64,000 nt of DNA from Dyadobacter sp. NIV53. Lineage in GTDB: Bacteria; Bacteroidota; Bacteroidia; Cytophagales; Spirosomataceae. A program made the translations under genes and the position numbers. Every line of letters starts with the position of its first letter. Position 1 is the stretch's first letter. The stretch is from contig NZ_CP081299.1 of the NCBI RefSeq assembly GCF_019711195.1, forward strand, positions 62,001 through 126,000, written 5' to 3'. Shown here piece by piece: positions 28,701 through 36,232 of this stretch. Below the pieces are notes generated by a model. It saw only the letters and a list, made by a program, of their open reading frames with translations, ran no database searches and was not told the origin of the DNA.

Positions 28701-28852
28701 CCGATGTTCAGCGTCCGTTAGCAACCGTAATCATTGGCGGATTGACCAGTACATTAATATTCGCCCCTATCCTGCTTCCTCCCCTTTACCTATGGGCGGA
28801 AAAAAGAAAAAAACCTAAAAAAACAGATGTTCCTGAATTGGAAATGTCATAA
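25703..28852 (+). CDS. heavy-metal efflux RND transporter (CzcA/CusA family)
   Basis: This 1049-aa inner-membrane pump has the RND layout: TM1 (residues ~10-30), periplasmic loop to ~335, TM2-6, a second periplasmic loop (~555-860) and TM8-12. HME-RND signatures include QLKIEAYPDIADTNVIV, IDFGIIVDGACVMAEH with the proton-relay Asp400 and Asp406 in TM4, and PLATVIIGGLTSTL near the end. It drives proton-coupled export of metal ions from the periplasm or cytoplasm. TGSAADLAVSIVGDD resembles CzcA/CnrA more than CusA, which hints at divalent cations; the metal is not fixed. It is the last gene of the operon and ends at a terminator. Confidence 0.94.
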   Translation: MIKNLLFFSLRNRWVVISISVVLMGVGYWCFTQLKIEAYPDIADTNVIVVSQYPGRAAEEVEQQVTVPIERALQNTPNVLDRRSRTIFGLSVVQLTFKDGTDDYFARQQVIERIASAELPDGVAPELAPLSTAVGEILRYVVEAPSSFTPTQLRDLQDWVIKPALLQVPGIADVTTFGGPLKQFHIITSPEKLVKYGLSLQNVMDAIKVNNQNTGGNIISRGGQGFAIRGLGAIKNEQDIQNIVLKSENGVPVFVRDVATIEITPPPPSGVMGYTITKEKVDVSSGVEGIILLRRYENPSEVLKVLKQRMADLQATELPEGVQLRPLYDRSFLIDHSLETVAHTLFEGISIVIILLIFFLGSIRSAFVVALTIPFSLLFAFILMRLTGIPANLLSLGAIDFGIIVDGACVMAEHLIRKYRTATVEEKQQGIVKITLLAAQEVGREIFFSVTIIILAYMPILLMTRVEGKLFSPMALTLAFAVIGSMLAALTFIPVLISFAYKKALADPEKPIKEHKNFILDFMTRSYAKILSVILSNYKKTVLSGFAVVIILVLFGLKLGTEFLPTLDEGSIFLRGNFPSGITIQENAKYAPKIRKIIAKYPQIAFVITQTGRNDDGTDPFPANRNEILVGLKDYDLWSKTITKKELVEKIRKDLQAQLPAVSFSSGQPIIDQVMEIVTGSAADLAVSIVGDDLNMMRKKAEAIAKIVKATPGADNVNIEQEGPQEQLAININREAAARFGINVADIQNMIEAAIGGKTISTLYDGTKRYDIVVRFLPKFRNSIDAIRNVQVPSLSGALIPMSQLADIHFIEGQTNIYRYGSKRMVTVRTNIRGRDQGGFVAELQKKLNAQIRVPKGYSIIYGGQYENLERAGKQLLFTIPLTIVMVFLFLFMLFKNLPHTMVTMSCILFALGGGIIALLMRGYYFNVSAGVGFVSIFGISVMAGVLLVSALNRATESQENNIRENVLEASTEQLRALLSILIVAIIGLVPAAISSGIGSDVQRPLATVIIGGLTSTLIFAPILLPPLYLWAEKRKKPKKTDVPELEMS

Positions 28853-28872
28853 TCTACACCAAAATTTTAAGT

Positions 28873-28918
28873 GCCGCAAAAGAGTTGCCGTAACGGAGAA
28901 ATCTGTTGCGGCGTTTTT
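28873..28918 (+). terminator. Rho-independent terminator after the RND operon
   Basis: GCCGCAA (28873-28879) pairs with TTGCGGC (28906-28912), extended by AGA/TCT, and a CCGTAACGG inner hairpin at 28888-28896. Six Ts follow. Confidence 0.78.
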
Positions 28919-29151
28919 TATGTCAAATTTTCAATTACACCTGGCAAAATTCAGTTTGGAATGTGAAGAATCAGATTACATTTAATGTAATTACTATATC
29001 CATTGTCTCATATAAATCGTAATAGAACTGATTTGTTACTTCTATCGATATCTGAAGTTTCAACTAATGAGATTACAAGTAGCGTTGAAAACATATAATT
29101 TCCAAAATAAGTGATATTTTCTGTCAAATGACGTAATTGAGAATTATAAAA

Positions 29152-31140
29152 ATGGCTATCCAAAATATGAAACCAGTAGTTACTTGCATTACCTTACTTT
29201 GCCTTAACTTGATGGTGTTGCCAATACGGGCTCAAGACGTCTTTTCTCCGGACAGGCAACTCAAACTTTCTATACAACTAGGTACCAAAATCCAATACTC
29301 AATTTTTTACAAAAACGAGTTGATTCTGTCACCTTCTACTATTGACATGATGCTGGCAGATGGTAAAAAACTTTCTGACAAACTAGCAAAACCAAAGGTT
29401 ACAACGCGCTCGGTAAATGAGATCATAATGTCACCTGTTCCGGAAAAAAGGAGGCAAATTCCTGATATGTTTAACGAAATCACATTTAGGTTTTCTAACT
29501 CATTCGGAGTGATTTTCAGGGTCTATAATGATGGTGTTGCCTATCGCATAACTACCTCATTTAAAGATTCTATTTTTGTCCAAAACGAAGTTGCAGAATT
29601 CAATTTCCCAGATAATCCAAAGGTTTATTTTCCGGAAGTAGCAAAAAGAGGAAATCAGGATAAGTATCATACGAGCTTTGAAGAACCTTACCAAATCAAA
29701 CCGCTCGACAGCCTTACCGTCAACAATCTATGCTTTACCCCACTTTTAATTGCGCCTGAAAATACACCCAAAATAGTGGTTACTGAATCGGATTTGGAAG
29801 AATATCCGGGTATGTTTCTGACAGGAACGGGCAGGAATGGTTTGGTAGGAGAATTTGCGGCTTACCCGAAAAAGGAAGAAGTTCTGGTCGGCGAATTCTC
29901 GCAGGTTTTTGTCTCAGAAAGAGAAAATTATATCGCCAAAACCAATGGTACAAGAGCTTTTCCATGGCGGGTTTTGATGATCGCTCCTCATGACAAAGAT
30001 ATGCCTGCGAATGACCTTGTTTATCGTTTGGCTCCGCCTTCACGCGTTTCTGATGTTTCCTGGATTGAACCCAGACAATCGACTGAAGAATGGATCATCA
30101 CCTCAAATATCTTTAACGTTCCTTTTAAAAGTGGCATCAACACAGAGACTTACAAATATTACATCGACTTCGCGAAACGGTTTGGAATAGAACAGGTTCT
30201 GCTTGATGCTGGTTGGAGCGACAATAATGATCTGCTTAAAATCACAGCCACTTTGAACATGGAAGAACTTGTTGCTTATGCTAAAAGCAAACAAGTCAAA
30301 CTGGGCATGTGGACGCTGGCCATGACGCTGGACAAACAACTGGAACCAGCTTTGGATCAGTTCAATAAATGGGGAGTTGACTTTATTATGACCGATTTTA
30401 TGGACCGTGATGACCAAAAGATGGTTAACTTTTATCATCGGGTTGCTCAGGCTTGTGCCCGTCACAAGATCATGATCATGTTTCATGGTGCGTTCAAACC
30501 CGCAGGTTTTAACCGCACCTATCCGCATGCGCTTACACGTGAAGCGGTGTTAGGATCAGAATATAATATGTGGAGCGACAAGGCTACTCCGGAACATAAT
30601 TTGTTACTGCCCTTCATCCGAATGACTTCTGGTCCAATGGATTATGAACCGGGTTTGCTTAATAACGGAACGCAAAAAACTTTCAGGCCGATCCAGGAAG
30701 GCGTGATGTCGTTTGGAACAAGAATGCAGCAAATGGCGATGTTTGTGGTTTACGACAGTCCGATTCAATTGTTTTCCGGAAATCCTTCACAAGGCTGGCA
30801 GGAGCCGGAATTCATGGAATTATTAGGAAGCATTCCGACTGTATGGGACACCACGGTTGTGCTGGATGCCAAATTAGGGGATTACATTATTACAGCCAGA
30901 AAAAAAGATAATAATTGGTTCATTGGAGCTATGAACGATATGACATCGAGAGAGTTGATTATTTCCTTAAACTTTCTGGAAAACAAAACTTATGACGCGA
31001 CAATCTGCGAAGATGGCGTAAATGCGGATAGATACGCGTCTGATTACAAGCTGTCAGCAGGAAATTTAAGTAATAGAGATTCGATTACCATAAAAATGGC
31101 ACCTGGTGGCGGTTTTGTGATGCGGCTGGTGGCCAAATAG
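29152..31140 (+). CDS. GH97-family glycosidase (alpha-galactosidase/alpha-glucosidase type)
   Basis: This 662-aa secreted enzyme has a signal peptide ending at IRAQ, then the GH97 N-terminal beta sandwich (SPDRQLKLSIQLG, FGVIFRVYNDGVAYRI), a (beta/alpha)8 barrel (QVLLDAGWSDNN, LGMWTLAM, FIMTDFMDRDDQ) and a C-terminal beta domain. The Asp in MTDFMDRDDQ (Asp415 counted from this ATG) sits where retaining GH97 alpha-galactosidases have their nucleophile, so alpha-galactosidase is the better guess over SusB-type inverting alpha-glucosidase. The frame is open to a TTG at 29137, but the ATG at 29152 (or 29167) gives a better signal peptide. It stands alone, away from the SusCD genes. Confidence 0.92.
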   Translation: MAIQNMKPVVTCITLLCLNLMVLPIRAQDVFSPDRQLKLSIQLGTKIQYSIFYKNELILSPSTIDMMLADGKKLSDKLAKPKVTTRSVNEIIMSPVPEKRRQIPDMFNEITFRFSNSFGVIFRVYNDGVAYRITTSFKDSIFVQNEVAEFNFPDNPKVYFPEVAKRGNQDKYHTSFEEPYQIKPLDSLTVNNLCFTPLLIAPENTPKIVVTESDLEEYPGMFLTGTGRNGLVGEFAAYPKKEEVLVGEFSQVFVSERENYIAKTNGTRAFPWRVLMIAPHDKDMPANDLVYRLAPPSRVSDVSWIEPRQSTEEWIITSNIFNVPFKSGINTETYKYYIDFAKRFGIEQVLLDAGWSDNNDLLKITATLNMEELVAYAKSKQVKLGMWTLAMTLDKQLEPALDQFNKWGVDFIMTDFMDRDDQKMVNFYHRVAQACARHKIMIMFHGAFKPAGFNRTYPHALTREAVLGSEYNMWSDKATPEHNLLLPFIRMTSGPMDYEPGLLNNGTQKTFRPIQEGVMSFGTRMQQMAMFVVYDSPIQLFSGNPSQGWQEPEFMELLGSIPTVWDTTVVLDAKLGDYIITARKKDNNWFIGAMNDMTSRELIISLNFLENKTYDATICEDGVNADRYASDYKLSAGNLSNRDSITIKMAPGGGFVMRLVAK

Positions 31141-31164
31141 ATTTTTGCTCCGCTTCATCTTTTT

Positions 31165-31229
31165 AAAAAACACAAAAGACAAAAAGAGAACAAAGGTTTT
31201 TTGTGTGCTTTTGTGACTTTTGTAGTTGG
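31165..31229. repeat. AT-rich imperfect palindrome (cacaaaag / cttttgtg)
   Basis: CACAAAAG units on the left (from ~31171) face CTTTTGTG units on the right (to ~31229). Just after it, CATTCAGACTGGGT-like units repeat directly at ~31273 and ~31294. No coding role is visible; it may end the GH97 transcript. Confidence 0.4.
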
Positions 31230-31307
31230 TTGCTGGTACTATCTCCATATCTGCATTCAGCCCGGCTTTGCCGTTCAGACTGGGTCGTTTGTGCCATTCA
31301 GACTGGG

Positions 31308-31976
31308 TTATTTTTCGGCTAACGTATTAATATCCTTAACTTCCAGAACATTTTTGTCATATCCAATTTTCACGGAATTGATCATTGCCTTTCCCATTTG
31401 AGCCAGTGTAGAAACGTAATTCGGAGCAATGACGCGGGCAATCGGATATAACCAGGTGACATATTTGGCATAAGCATTTACGTTTTTCAATCCGGGAGTT
31501 GGATGCATATAACCAGGACGAAATGCATACATGCGCTTAAAAGGCAATTTCATCAAATCATTTTCTGTCTTACCTTTTACCCTCGCCCACATGGAACTTC
31601 CTTTTTCCGTACTATCAGTCCCTGCTCCGGTGATATAGCCAAAGGTCATATTTGGATTTAATCGGGAAAGCGTTTCAGCTACGTGCATCGTAAGGGTGTA
31701 AGTCATTTTATAATATTCCGGTTCTTTCATACCCACGGAAGAAACGCCCAGACAGAAAAAGCAAGCATTATATCCGGTCAGCTGATTTTCGATCTCCGAA
31801 AAATCAAAAAAATCCTTGTGTATAATTTCCTTCAGCTTTGGATGCTGAACGCCACATGGTTTTCTATTGATCACCAAAACCGACTCAATATCTGGATCTT
31901 GTAAACATTCATGCAAAACCCCCTCACCTACCATTCCGGTCACACCGGTTATTATTGCTCTTATTTTTGTGTTCAT
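31308..31976 (-). CDS. NAD(P)-binding Rossmann-fold oxidoreductase/epimerase-like protein
   Basis: This 222-aa protein begins IRAIITGVTGMVGEGVLHECL, a Rossmann dinucleotide-binding loop (GxxGxxG), followed by VLVINRKPCG and FFCLGVSSVG as in the atypical short-chain dehydrogenase/HTATIP2-like group. The usual YxxxK pair is not obvious, so it may be an NADPH-binding redox sensor rather than a classical epimerase. The ATG at 31976 was chosen; the open frame upstream to a TTG at 32006 adds MLQIKKNEKT and looks like leader. It is followed upstream by the DUF4269 gene on the same strand. No substrate can be named. Confidence 0.82.
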   Translation of the reverse strand: MNTKIRAIITGVTGMVGEGVLHECLQDPDIESVLVINRKPCGVQHPKLKEIIHKDFFDFSEIENQLTGYNACFFCLGVSSVGMKEPEYYKMTYTLTMHVAETLSRLNPNMTFGYITGAGTDSTEKGSSMWARVKGKTENDLMKLPFKRMYAFRPGYMHPTPGLKNVNAYAKYVTWLYPIARVIAPNYVSTLAQMGKAMINSVKIGYDKNVLEVKDINTLAEK

Positions 31977-32030
31977 AGTTTTTTCGTTTTTCTTGATTTG
32001 CAGCAAGCTGATACAGTTACCAATAAGTCT

Positions 32031-32567
32031 TTACGATTTAGACGGTAATTCGCTCTCAAATTTGAGCAGCTCCGAATACGGATCTCCGTCCAATTTCAGA
32101 GCAAGTGCAAATGCCGGTTCCGTTTTGTATCCTTGTTTTTTTAATTCAATAATTTTCAACCTGAACGCTTCTCCGAGCTTACGTAGCAAATGATGCTCTA
32201 CGATCATATGCCGGTAACCGTTCTGTTGTCTGGTTGGAATATTCTGGCCAAAAATCTCAATTTCAAACTCCCCTATTTCGAAAGTTGAGATAACTGCATT
32301 CAAAGTGTCATTTTCTCTGATCTGAAAATCATTTTTACTGGAAAATACCTGTTTGATTGTTTTAATAAAATACTGTTTGTCAGACCAATAGCAAAGAATA
32401 TCCAGGTCACTATTTTCTATATCAATTTGAATCGGAATAGTACCCGCAAGAACCGGGTCAAATTCTTCCAGAAGATGAAAGATCCTGTTTTTTGCAAGAA
32501 CTTCGTAAGCAAGATGTTGCTTTTCATTCCCCAATTTCAGATATTCAATATTGTCAAAATTGGTCAT
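32031..32567 (-). CDS. DUF4269 family protein (nucleotidyltransferase-like)
   Basis: This 178-aa protein matches DUF4269: DPVLAGTIPIQIDIENSDLDILCYW, then EFEIEIFGQNIPTRQQNGYRHM and a C-terminal KKQGYKTEPAFA. The G-x-x-P...D-x-D spacing near residues 41-55 resembles the metal-binding core of MNT/Pol-beta nucleotidyltransferases, but catalytic activity has not been shown for the family. It sits 20 bases downstream of the CPA1 antiporter gene on the same strand, so it could be co-transcribed. Function unknown. Confidence 0.82.
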   Translation of the reverse strand: MTNFDNIEYLKLGNEKQHLAYEVLAKNRIFHLLEEFDPVLAGTIPIQIDIENSDLDILCYWSDKQYFIKTIKQVFSSKNDFQIRENDTLNAVISTFEIGEFEIEIFGQNIPTRQQNGYRHMIVEHHLLRKLGEAFRLKIIELKKQGYKTEPAFALALKLDGDPYSELLKFESELPSKS

Positions 32568-32587
32568 TTCAAAAATACATAATACGG

Positions 32588-33892
32588 TTAATTAGAACCA
32601 GATGACTCATTTACAGAAACTTGCTCTTCCTCTACCTTTAATAATTTGACTAACAAAGGCAAACTTAGTCCCTGCACAATTAGTGTTATCAGAACCACAA
32701 TTACTGATATGAAAATCAGCACTTCGCGCTGTGGGAATACGGTGCCGTCATCAAGCGCTAATGGTAACGACAATGCTGATGCCAGCGAGACAATTCCCCG
32801 CATTCCCGACCAGCCTATAATCAGCGAATTTTTCCAGTCAATCTTTTCATCGGCGTACATTCGGAACCTGTATTTATCAAGCCCTTTCAGCCGAAGATCA
32901 ACTTTTTTGCGAAGATTGTTACTATGCCCGAAAACCCATAATATTCTAAAAACCAGCATAATGAAGCTGATTAAAAAACTGTAACCTATTAAAGGCAGGA
33001 TATCGGAATGATCAATTTTGCTTACCACCTGAGGAAACGCAAGACCGATAAGAATGAAAACCAAGCCATTCAGCAGAAAAATAATAACGTCCCAAAACGA
33101 TTTATTCTGATATTTTATTTGAGTGGGAAAAAGCCTGTTGGTAAAAACAGACAATGAAACACCCAGTACAACAACGGCTAGTACACCCGAAACTTCAAAT
33201 TCCTCAGCCAGCAAATATGCGATGAACGGAGCGATCGCCATGGCGCTGATCGCAATCAGGCTGTTTCCATAAATTTGTTTTAAGAATGTGGCCAAAACCC
33301 AGCCAACTGAAATTCCGACCAGCATCCCTCCTGCAACTGCCAGTAAAAATTGACCATATGCACTCCAAAGGGAAAAACCCACTCCCGAAACAGCTGCAAC
33401 GGCGAAACGGTAAGCGATAAGACCAGAAGCATCATTGACCAGACTTTCCCCTTCAAGGATCGTGAGCGTCCGGTGCGATAAGCCAAGCCCTTTTGTAATT
33501 CCTGTTGCCGCCACGGCGTCGGGCGGTGATAAAATAGCTCCCAATATGAAGGAAATTGGCCAGGTCATGCCCGGAATGAGGTAATGAACAGCAACAGCGA
33601 CGGCAGAAGTCGTCATAAAAACCAAAGGAATTACTAAGGTCGTGACGGTTGCAAGGTTTCTTTTAAGTTCTTTGAAAGAGATATTATACGCCGCGTCAAA
33701 CAATAACGGAGGCAGAAAAATCAGAAAAACAATTTCAGGATTTATTGCGATATCAGGCATTCGGGGAATGAAGCCAATAGCAATTCCTGCGGAAACGAGT
33801 ATGATCGGGTAAGGAATTTTGATTTTCGTGGCGATAGCCGATAAACCGATCATTAACGCCATAATGAAGAGTACGATGCTGTAATTTTCCAT
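32588..33892 (-). CDS. CPA1-family Na+/H+ antiporter
   Basis: This 434-aa membrane protein has about 12 helices and CPA1/NhaP signatures: FLIFLPPLLFDAAYNI, ILGAILSPPDAVAAT (ion-binding region), LEGESLVNDASGLIAYR (Asn-Asp pair) and GWSGMRGIVSLASALSLPL. It exchanges Na+ (or K+) for H+ at the inner membrane. The C-terminal cytoplasmic tail is short and rich in Glu and Ser, without the TrkA domains some relatives carry. It follows the LysR regulator on the same strand with an 80-base gap. The start ATG at 33892 gives an immediate first helix. Confidence 0.92.
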   Translation of the reverse strand: MENYSIVLFIMALMIGLSAIATKIKIPYPIILVSAGIAIGFIPRMPDIAINPEIVFLIFLPPLLFDAAYNISFKELKRNLATVTTLVIPLVFMTTSAVAVAVHYLIPGMTWPISFILGAILSPPDAVAATGITKGLGLSHRTLTILEGESLVNDASGLIAYRFAVAAVSGVGFSLWSAYGQFLLAVAGGMLVGISVGWVLATFLKQIYGNSLIAISAMAIAPFIAYLLAEEFEVSGVLAVVVLGVSLSVFTNRLFPTQIKYQNKSFWDVIIFLLNGLVFILIGLAFPQVVSKIDHSDILPLIGYSFLISFIMLVFRILWVFGHSNNLRKKVDLRLKGLDKYRFRMYADEKIDWKNSLIIGWSGMRGIVSLASALSLPLALDDGTVFPQREVLIFISVIVVLITLIVQGLSLPLLVKLLKVEEEQVSVNESSGSN

Positions 33893-33972
33893 TCAATTGT
33901 GATTAAACGCAGAGTTTAGGAGGTGTATGCCGCAGAGCTACGCAGGCTTTTTTGTATAAATAATTCTCATTA

Positions 33973-34865
33973 CTACATCACTTTCTTAAACAGCTCTTTT
34001 ATTACTTCAATCTCCTCGTTGTACATTGTTTTTTTACGGTTTGCAAAATATAAAGTGTTGATGAGTTTTGTTTTTCCTTCCCAAATTAACTTGATTTGGC
34101 CACTTTCTACTTCTTTTTTGCAAAGAAAATCCGGAATGATTGCCAGTCCAACCCCGCCAGTCAGGCAACGAACAATGGAATTTAAATTAGGTACAATATA
34201 ATTTGGACGAAAATCGGGATGATGATCAAAGTTCAGTTGCCAGAAACGGTGCAGATGCTCCATGTCTCCGGTTGTTCCGTACCACTTTTGTTTTTTAAGC
34301 CAATCCTGCAAATCACCAAGATCTTTTTTGTTGGCCAGTTTCGTAAATTCCTGATCGTCAATGTTATTCCCCCCACCAGCACGATCATCTCTGACGAAAA
34401 TTCTTCATGTTCAATATTAGGCGAAATCCCTTTCTGCGGCGTTATGATCAGATCCAAAATTCCTTTTTCCAGGTTTTCCAGCATTACAGGATAGTCACCA
34501 AACTGAATGATGATATTAAATGGCAGAGTGGAAATGTATTGTTCCAATGTGATCTGAAAAGTTTCGAAACACATACCCACACTTATCGTCGGCGTTTGTT
34601 TTTCCGTACTCTTCTGAAAAGTTTTTTCAGCATCTTCCAATCTGCTAAGTGCCTCGATAATATAGTTGTACAGCACTTTCCCTCTTTCGGTCGGTACCAT
34701 TCTCCTGGCAGTTCTGTCGAACAATTTATAGCCGACATAACTTTCAAGTGAGGTCAAATGCAGGCTGACTCCGGGCTGAGAAATGAACAGATCCTGAGCA
34801 GCTCCCGTCAGTGTACCAGTTTTGTATATCGCTTTAAAGGTTCGGTACCATTCCAGATTCACCAT
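33973..34865 (-). pseudogene. LysR-family transcriptional regulator, split by a one-base homopolymer frameshift
   Basis: The N-terminal frame starts MVNLEWYRTFKAIYKTGTLTGAAQDLF, a LysR winged helix (residues 1-60), then SQPGVSLHLTSLE and the co-factor-binding domain up to SSEMIVLVGG near residue 167. There it shifts into ITLTIRNLRNWPTKK. The correct continuation NNIDDQEFTKLANKK then DLGDLQDWLKKQKW is in the next frame and runs to 33973 (CLTGGVGLAIIPDFL, ELFKKVM). One extra G in the G6 run (plus-strand C6, 34369-34374) restores a 297-aa protein, the normal LysR length. DNA binding could survive in the short form. It may control the CPA1 antiporter just downstream. Confidence 0.87.
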
Positions 34866-34929
34866 GTTTTATCAACAAAATTATAGTTAACCATAAAAGC
34901 AGATACTTTAATGATATAAGTGTGAAAGA

Positions 34930-34965
34930 CACGATAGCGCGAACGGTGACGCTCGCGCTATCGTG
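34930..34965. repeat. perfect 13-bp hairpin between AraC and LysR genes
   Basis: CACGATAGCGCGA (34930-34942) and its exact complement (34953-34965) flank a 10-base loop. It lies after the AraC-type gene, which runs leftward, so it could end that transcript, but no good T tract follows on that strand. Confidence 0.6.
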
Positions 34966-34979
34966 CTGCATTGTAAAAA

Positions 34980-35882
34980 TCAAACAGTCCTGTAAGATGT
35001 AGGCGTCAGATTAGTTTGTTTTTTGAAAAAATTGTTAAAATGAGCAGGTTCTTCAAATCCCAGGCTATAACTAATCTCAGAAATGTTCCAGCTGGTGTGT
35101 TTTAATAATGCTTTAGCTTCATTTGCCAGCCTTTCAGCAATGTGATGAGTGGTGGTTTTCCCGGTAGTCTCCCTGATTGCCCTGTTAAGATGGTTAACAT
35201 GTACAGATAACTGCGTTGCAAAATCATTGGCAGATCTTAAAGAAAACCTTTGTGCCGGTGATTCAATCGGAAACTGGCGTTCCAGTAATTCTGTAAATAT
35301 AGAAGTGATACGTGAATTGGCATTGGGATGCTGATACAACGATTCGGAAGGCTGCATTTTTAATGCATAATGAATAAGTTCCGTCGTGTAATTTCTTAAC
35401 AAATCGTATTTAAACTGGTAATCCGAATTAATTTCTTCCGTCATTTTTTCAAAAATCCGGCTCAGATGTTCGTCCTGTTTTTCATTAAGAATATAGGATG
35501 GTTTTCCACCCGGAGCGAACATAGGAAGCTCACTAATGCTACCTCGCATCCTTTCCGTAAAAAAACCTTCTTTAAAAATACAGAAAAAACCCGTAAGCTC
35601 TTCCGAACAAGACTCCCAGGTGTAAGGAACATGGGGATTGAAAAATATTAGCGTAGAACCATCCGTTTCCAGGCTTTTATCAGCATAATGATAAATATTT
35701 TTACCACGTATTAAACTTACTTTATAAAAATCACGTCGGGAGTATTTGAACGGGACCGTATTTGATGCTTTATGATGTTCAAGGTTAAATACATTAAAAT
35801 GTCCGATATCTTTTTGCAGATTATCAGGCATCCAGTTAAATTTTTGCTGGTAAAATTCTTCGAGCGTTTCTGTTTTTGACAT
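34980..35882 (-). CDS. AraC-family transcriptional regulator
   Basis: This 300-aa protein has an N-terminal cupin-like sensory half (residues ~15-170, SLIRGKNIYHYADKSLET, IFFNPHVPYTWES) and a C-terminal double helix-turn-helix of the AraC type (ANDFATQLSVHVNHLNRAI, HIAERLANEAKALL, and ISEISYSLGFEEPAHFNNFFKK with the second recognition helix). ATG at 35882 gives MSKTETLEEF; the frame stays open to a TTG at 35903. It is divergent from the GAF gene, so shared regulation of the ~350-base region between them is possible. The effector is unknown. Confidence 0.92.
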   Translation of the reverse strand: MSKTETLEEFYQQKFNWMPDNLQKDIGHFNVFNLEHHKASNTVPFKYSRRDFYKVSLIRGKNIYHYADKSLETDGSTLIFFNPHVPYTWESCSEELTGFFCIFKEGFFTERMRGSISELPMFAPGGKPSYILNEKQDEHLSRIFEKMTEEINSDYQFKYDLLRNYTTELIHYALKMQPSESLYQHPNANSRITSIFTELLERQFPIESPAQRFSLRSANDFATQLSVHVNHLNRAIRETTGKTTTHHIAERLANEAKALLKHTSWNISEISYSLGFEEPAHFNNFFKKQTNLTPTSYRTV

Positions 35883-36232
35883 ATTCAAAGTTACAAAATT
35901 CAAACGAAATACTTAAAAATCAAACCAATTATTTCCTTCTAATCAAGGCTTTTATAAAGTGCAGTTTTCAGATTCGTGTCGGATAATGGAGCATTAAAAT
36001 TTTAACTAACTTAAATTCAGGCAGGATCTGTGAGAAAAATTGTCGAATTCAGAGCCTATTCAAAGGAATTCAATATTCTTAATTGGTGTTACCTTTGTAG
36101 TAGCCATTGAATTATTGTGCAGGAGAATTAATTTATTTTTTTAATAATTACCAGTTTTGGGATTATCAGGAAATTTTTTTCTGCCAATATATTCATAGTA
36201 ATATTTAAAAGTAAAGAAGACCACATTAGCCA
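35883..36232. other. divergent gene-free region between AraC and GAF genes
   Basis: About 350 AT-rich bases without a gene. One good TAnnTTTG box lies at 36090-36097; otherwise only A/T runs are seen. Confidence 0.6.
36090..36097 (+). promoter_or_regulatory. possible Bacteroidota -7 element for the GAF gene
   Basis: TACCTTTG matches TAnnTTTG exactly and leaves a leader of about 130 bases before the ATG at 36233. No matching -33 box is clear. Confidence 0.33.
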
